A stretch of 7,162 nt of DNA from a bacterium (lineage in GTDB: Bacteria; Patescibacteria; Paceibacteria; UBA9973; SBAW01): the NCBI GenBank assembly GCA_021825025.1, contig JAKAIP010000030.1, forward strand, positions 1-7,162. Reading direction: 5' to 3'. Within the stretch, counting starts at the first letter, position 1, and each line of letters begins with the position of its first letter. A model generated the notes under the pieces. That model was not told the DNA's origin, did no database searches, and saw only the letters and a list, made by a program, of their open reading frames with translations. Below, piece by piece: positions 5,502 to 7,162 of the stretch. Made by a program: the position numbers and the translations under genes.

Positions 5502-5514
5502 ATGTACTTAGTTA

Positions 5515-5850
5515 TTACCGAACACCTGCGCCTGGAGTCACATTTGCTTCCAGCAAGGAGAATGAGCCGTCCTCTGCGGTTGCCGCAAGAACCATACCCT
5601 TACTTTCAAGACCACGTATAGTGCGAGGTTCCAGATTGTATACAAACGCAAGCTTCTTTCCGACCAAGACCGCTGGATAAGGAAAATACAGCGCGCTACC
5701 AGAAACAACTTGTCGTTCTTCAGAGCCAAAGTCGACCGAAAGGCGGAGTAATTTCTCCGTATCCGGAACCCGCTCAGCAAGTTTTACCTCGCCGATACGA
5801 ATTTCGACTTTTTTGAATTCATCGATGGAGATGAGGTCCATAGGGCTCAT
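5515..5850 (-). CDS. Stand-alone tRNA-binding OB-fold protein (MetRS C-terminal-like)
   Basis: The 111-aa protein consists of one EMAPII/Trbp111-type tRNA-binding domain, as found at the C-terminus of many bacterial methionyl-tRNA synthetases. Diagnostic features are FKKVEIRIGEV (12-22), AERVPDTEKLLRLSVDFG (25-42), RQVVSGSALYF (46-56), LVGKKLAFVYNLEPRTIRGLESKGMVLAA (62-90). Family members bind tRNA through this OB fold and usually act as dimers; as a free protein it could assist a MetRS lacking this domain, or act like CsaA/Trbp111. The ATG overlaps the ruvX stop as ATGA, so translation is probably coupled. A second in-frame ATG three codons on is possible. Confidence 0.92.
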   Translation of the reverse strand: MSPMDLISIDEFKKVEIRIGEVKLAERVPDTEKLLRLSVDFGSEERQVVSGSALYFPYPAVLVGKKLAFVYNLEPRTIRGLESKGMVLAATAEDGSFSLLEANVTPGAGVR

Positions 5851-6245
5851 TCTATACCAGGGCGTGCTTTCTGACGATCAAGGTAGCTTTGCAGAATGAG
5901 AGCCGCCGCGGATGCGTCGATATGCTCTTTTGGTGTCTCGCCCTCTTTCCGAGCTTGCACTGTAGTAAAGAACTCTGGCTCATACACGACCTCATACCCC
6001 TTAGCTTCAAGCTGCTGACGCAGCATTGCTATATGTTCCATAACCGGATTTGTTGCACCTTGAAAGTTTCGTGATTCTCCGAGCACGATCGTTTCTATGT
6101 GTTCGTCTTGTACAATGGCGCTAATTTCATCAACCACAGTAGATCCTGCCTGCAGAGTAGTAAGAGGAAACGCAACTGAACCAGTATCATCAGAAATTGC
6201 AATACCGATGCGTTTGGTGCCGCAATCAATCCCGAGATATTTCAT
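5847..6245 (-). CDS. ruvX: Putative Holliday junction resolvase RuvX/YqgF
   Basis: RNase H-fold nuclease of the YqgF/RuvX family, implicated in pre-16S rRNA 5' end processing and/or Holliday junction resolution. The 132-aa product is close to the family length (about 140). The acidic active-site positions are present: Asp7 in GIDCGTKRIGIAISD, Glu91 in PEFFTTVQA, and Asp110 in HIDASAAALILQSYLD. The usual DER.(S/T)T segment reads PEFFTT, so only the Glu of that triplet is kept. The ATG at 6245 was chosen because the domain begins there; the open frame upstream is a translation of the opposite strand of tRNA-Ser. There is no Shine-Dalgarno, and TATGCT lies exactly 6 nt upstream. It heads the minus-strand operon ending with tRNA-Arg. 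Confidence 0.94.
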   Translation of the reverse strand: MKYLGIDCGTKRIGIAISDDTGSVAFPLTTLQAGSTVVDEISAIVQDEHIETIVLGESRNFQGATNPVMEHIAMLRQQLEAKGYEVVYEPEFFTTVQARKEGETPKEHIDASAAALILQSYLDRQKARPGIE

Positions 6246-6251
6246 TGATTC

Positions 6252-6257
6252 AGCATA
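6252..6257 (-). promoter_or_regulatory. -10 box, predicted leaderless start of ruvX operon
   Basis: TATGCT on the minus strand (4 of 6, keeping TAT and the final T), then GAATCA (6 nt), then ATG at 6245. Initiation at the normal distance would be at the A of the start codon. It lies in a 48-bp gap shared with the divergent tRNA-Ser gene. Confidence 0.55.
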
Positions 6258-6278
6258 GCGAAGAACTGCAAAAAAGTG

Positions 6279-6284
6279 TATGGT
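6279..6284 (+). promoter_or_regulatory. Possible -10 box for tRNA-Ser
   Basis: TATGGT (4 of 6) ends 9 nt before the tRNA-Ser 5' end, a distance suitable for a tRNA promoter. The -35 region has no TTGACA-like hexamer. Support comes from position rather than sequence strength. Confidence 0.3.
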
Positions 6285-6293
6285 GTTTCCATT

Positions 6294-6378
6294 GGAGGGG
6301 TGGCTGAGTGGTCTAAAGCACCGGTCTTGAAAACCGGCGTGCCGCAAGGTACCGTGAGTTCGAATCTCACCCCCTCCG
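6294..6378 (+). tRNA. tRNA-Ser (anticodon UGA)
   Basis: Acceptor GGAGGGG/CCCCTCC, serine-type D arm, anticodon stem CCGGT/ACCGG with loop CTTGAAA giving TGA (Ser UCA), long variable arm (class II), T arm GTGAG-TTCGAAT-CTCAC, discriminator G as expected for serine. CCA is not encoded (next bases CTT). It is divergent from ruvX and lies 83 nt upstream of the sigma-factor gene. Confidence 0.97.
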
Positions 6379-6389
6379 CTTAGAACTCA

Positions 6390-6414
6390 AGTACGTGCTA
6401 TGCTACGCAGTACT
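6390..6414 (+). other. Imperfect hairpin between tRNA-Ser and sigma gene
   Basis: AGTACGTG can pair with CGC-A-GTACT (one bulged A, one G-U pair) around the loop CTATGCTA. A TTCCCTTCTTTT stretch follows, so it could be a weak terminator for tRNA-Ser. It also contains TGC-TATGCT (6396-6404), an extended -10 candidate for the sigma gene. A second, AT-rich 6-7 bp hairpin (TTCTTT/AAAGAA) lies at 6421-6437. The roles cannot be separated from sequence alone. Confidence 0.3.
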
Positions 6415-6461
6415 ATTCCCTTCTTTTCGTGAAAGAATAAGGCTCCCCTTCCGTCTATAGT

Positions 6462-6983
6462 ATGGAGAACGTCAAAGTTGAATTTCAAAATGCATTTGAG
6501 AAATATAGCGATGAGCTATTCAGACACTGTCTGCTCCGCATCTCAGATCGTGAACGGGCCCTTGAACTTACGCAAGAGATGTTCCTCAAAACCTGGGAGT
6601 ATGTATCGAAAGGAAACATGATTCGGGAGTATCGGCCGTTTTTCTACCGCACTCTGCATAATCTCATCATCGATGAGTATCGGAAGCATAAAATGCAGTC
6701 ATTGGAGGCTATGGTAGAACAAACAGAAGGAGCAACCGTTGAAGCGCTCTTGCCAACGGATGATACCAATACACTTGAAGCTGCTATGGACCGATTTGAT
6801 GGCGCGCGCGCTCTGCGCTTATTGTCGCAATTGCCGGAACCATACTGCCATACACTCACCTTGCGCTATGTCGACGGTTTTTCTCCAAAAGAAATTTCCG
6901 AAATGACCCAGGAAAGCGAAAATGTTATTTCCGTACGCATCTATCGAGGTATAAAAAAACTGCGCGAAATGCTTGAACAATAG
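6462..6983 (+). CDS. ECF-type RNA polymerase sigma factor (sigma-70 family)
   Basis: Alternative sigma factor directing RNA polymerase to a specific promoter set. The 173-aa product has the two-domain ECF layout. Region 2 is at about 10-78 (FEKYSDELFRHCLLRI, RALELTQEMFLKTWEY, then PFFYRTLHNLIIDEYRKHK). An acidic linker covers about 80-112. Region 4 is at about 115-170 (LLSQLPEPYCHTLTLRYVDGFSPKEISEMTQESENVISVRIYRGIKKLREML), a helix-turn-helix binding the -35. No Shine-Dalgarno lies close to ATG 6462; a TATAGT box abuts the ATG, which is too close for an ordinary promoter. The next gene starts 2 nt after the stop and is a likely membrane anti-sigma factor, the usual ECF pairing. Target promoters and signal are unknown. 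Confidence 0.93.
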   Translation: MENVKVEFQNAFEKYSDELFRHCLLRISDRERALELTQEMFLKTWEYVSKGNMIREYRPFFYRTLHNLIIDEYRKHKMQSLEAMVEQTEGATVEALLPTDDTNTLEAAMDRFDGARALRLLSQLPEPYCHTLTLRYVDGFSPKEISEMTQESENVISVRIYRGIKKLREMLEQ

Positions 6984-6985
6984 TT

Positions 6986-7162
6986 ATGAAACCATTTTTT
7001 AAACAACTACATACTGAAGCAGAGCAGATCCGCCTCTCCGTCTCGGAAAAGCAGTCGATGCGATCTTCTCTTCATGCGGCTATGGGTATGCCTATAGCAA
7101 GCCCATATCGTATTTCCCTCTTTGCTCCGCGTATTATGATGCCCTTGTTTTTACTGCTTTTG
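6986..7162 (+). CDS. Probable membrane anti-sigma factor, N-terminal part (runs off window)
   Basis: ATG at 6986 opens a frame of 59 codons that continues past the window end. The visible part has a charged cytoplasmic-type N-terminus (KPFFKQLHTEAEQIRLSVSEKQSMRSSLHAAM, residues 2-33), a short linker with SPYRISLFAPR, and the beginning of a hydrophobic segment (IMMPLFLLLL). It starts 2 nt after the sigma-factor stop, so translation is probably coupled. A soluble helical N-terminus followed by a membrane helix immediately after an ECF sigma gene is the classic anti-sigma arrangement. No zinc-binding HXXXCXXC motif is seen in the part present, so it is not a standard ZAS-type in the visible region. 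Function is inferred mostly from position. Confidence 0.65.
   Translation, partial: MKPFFKQLHTEAEQIRLSVSEKQSMRSSLHAAMGMPIASPYRISLFAPRIMMPLFLLLL

Noticed and set aside
6246..6347. N-terminal extension of ruvX to an ATG at 6347.
   Set aside because: It runs antisense through tRNA-Ser; the family domain begins exactly at the ATG at 6245.
3366..6459. TATAGACGGAAGG (3366-3378) has an exact 13-bp reverse complement at 6447-6459.
   Set aside because: A 13-bp match in a window of this size is expected with appreciable chance, and one copy is largely Shine-Dalgarno-like sequence; not treated as a repeat.
1..7162. Search by eye for CRISPR repeats, insertion-sequence ends, integrase or attachment-site duplications at the tRNAs.
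   Set aside because: No spaced direct repeats, transposase or integrase genes, or second copies of tRNA 3' ends were seen.

Overview
This is a compact bacterial chromosomal segment using the standard bacterial code (TGA, TAG and TAA all act as stops). Genes are short and tightly packed, often overlapping by 1-10 nt. tRNA genes sit inside protein operons, and there is a stand-alone MetRS-type tRNA-binding domain protein. This looks like a small-genome lineage, possibly Patescibacteria/CPR. That assignment is inference, because no marker in the window fixes the phylum.

Left part, minus strand (about 19-1375): a likely operon reading tRNA-Val(UAC), an RluA-type pseudouridine synthase, rplS (ribosomal protein L19) and tRNA-Leu(GAG). 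The pseudouridine synthase ATG uses the last A of the tRNA's encoded CCA, and the next two genes overlap by GTGA.

Centre, plus strand (about 1411-3643): an unknown 73-aa protein with a TTG start, an intrinsic terminator, a 14-helix EmrB/QacA-type MFS exporter (513 aa), a 75-aa small membrane protein and a second terminator that contains that gene's stop codon. Next comes a leaderless-looking gene for a membrane-anchored, His/Cys-rich extracytoplasmic protein (3681-4298). It abuts tail to tail, with no gap, a four-helix membrane protein bearing a Cys-Gly-Cys motif (4299-4808, minus).

Right part, minus strand (4828-6257): an operon of ruvX/yqgF, a tRNA-binding (MetRS C-terminal-like) protein, a DedA/VTT-family (YqaA-like) membrane protein and tRNA-Arg(UCU). 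The stop codon of the DedA-like gene lies inside the tRNA.

Far right, plus strand: tRNA-Ser(UGA), an ECF-type sigma factor, and the start of a probable membrane anti-sigma gene that runs off the window.

No CRISPR array, insertion sequence, phage or defence system was seen. The most interesting signals concern expression. Three genes lacking a Shine-Dalgarno have a TATNNT -10 box exactly 6 nt before ATG, which predicts leaderless mRNAs. Two tRNA/mRNA overlaps are arranged so that tRNA maturation should destroy the start codon of one gene and remove the stop codon of another.
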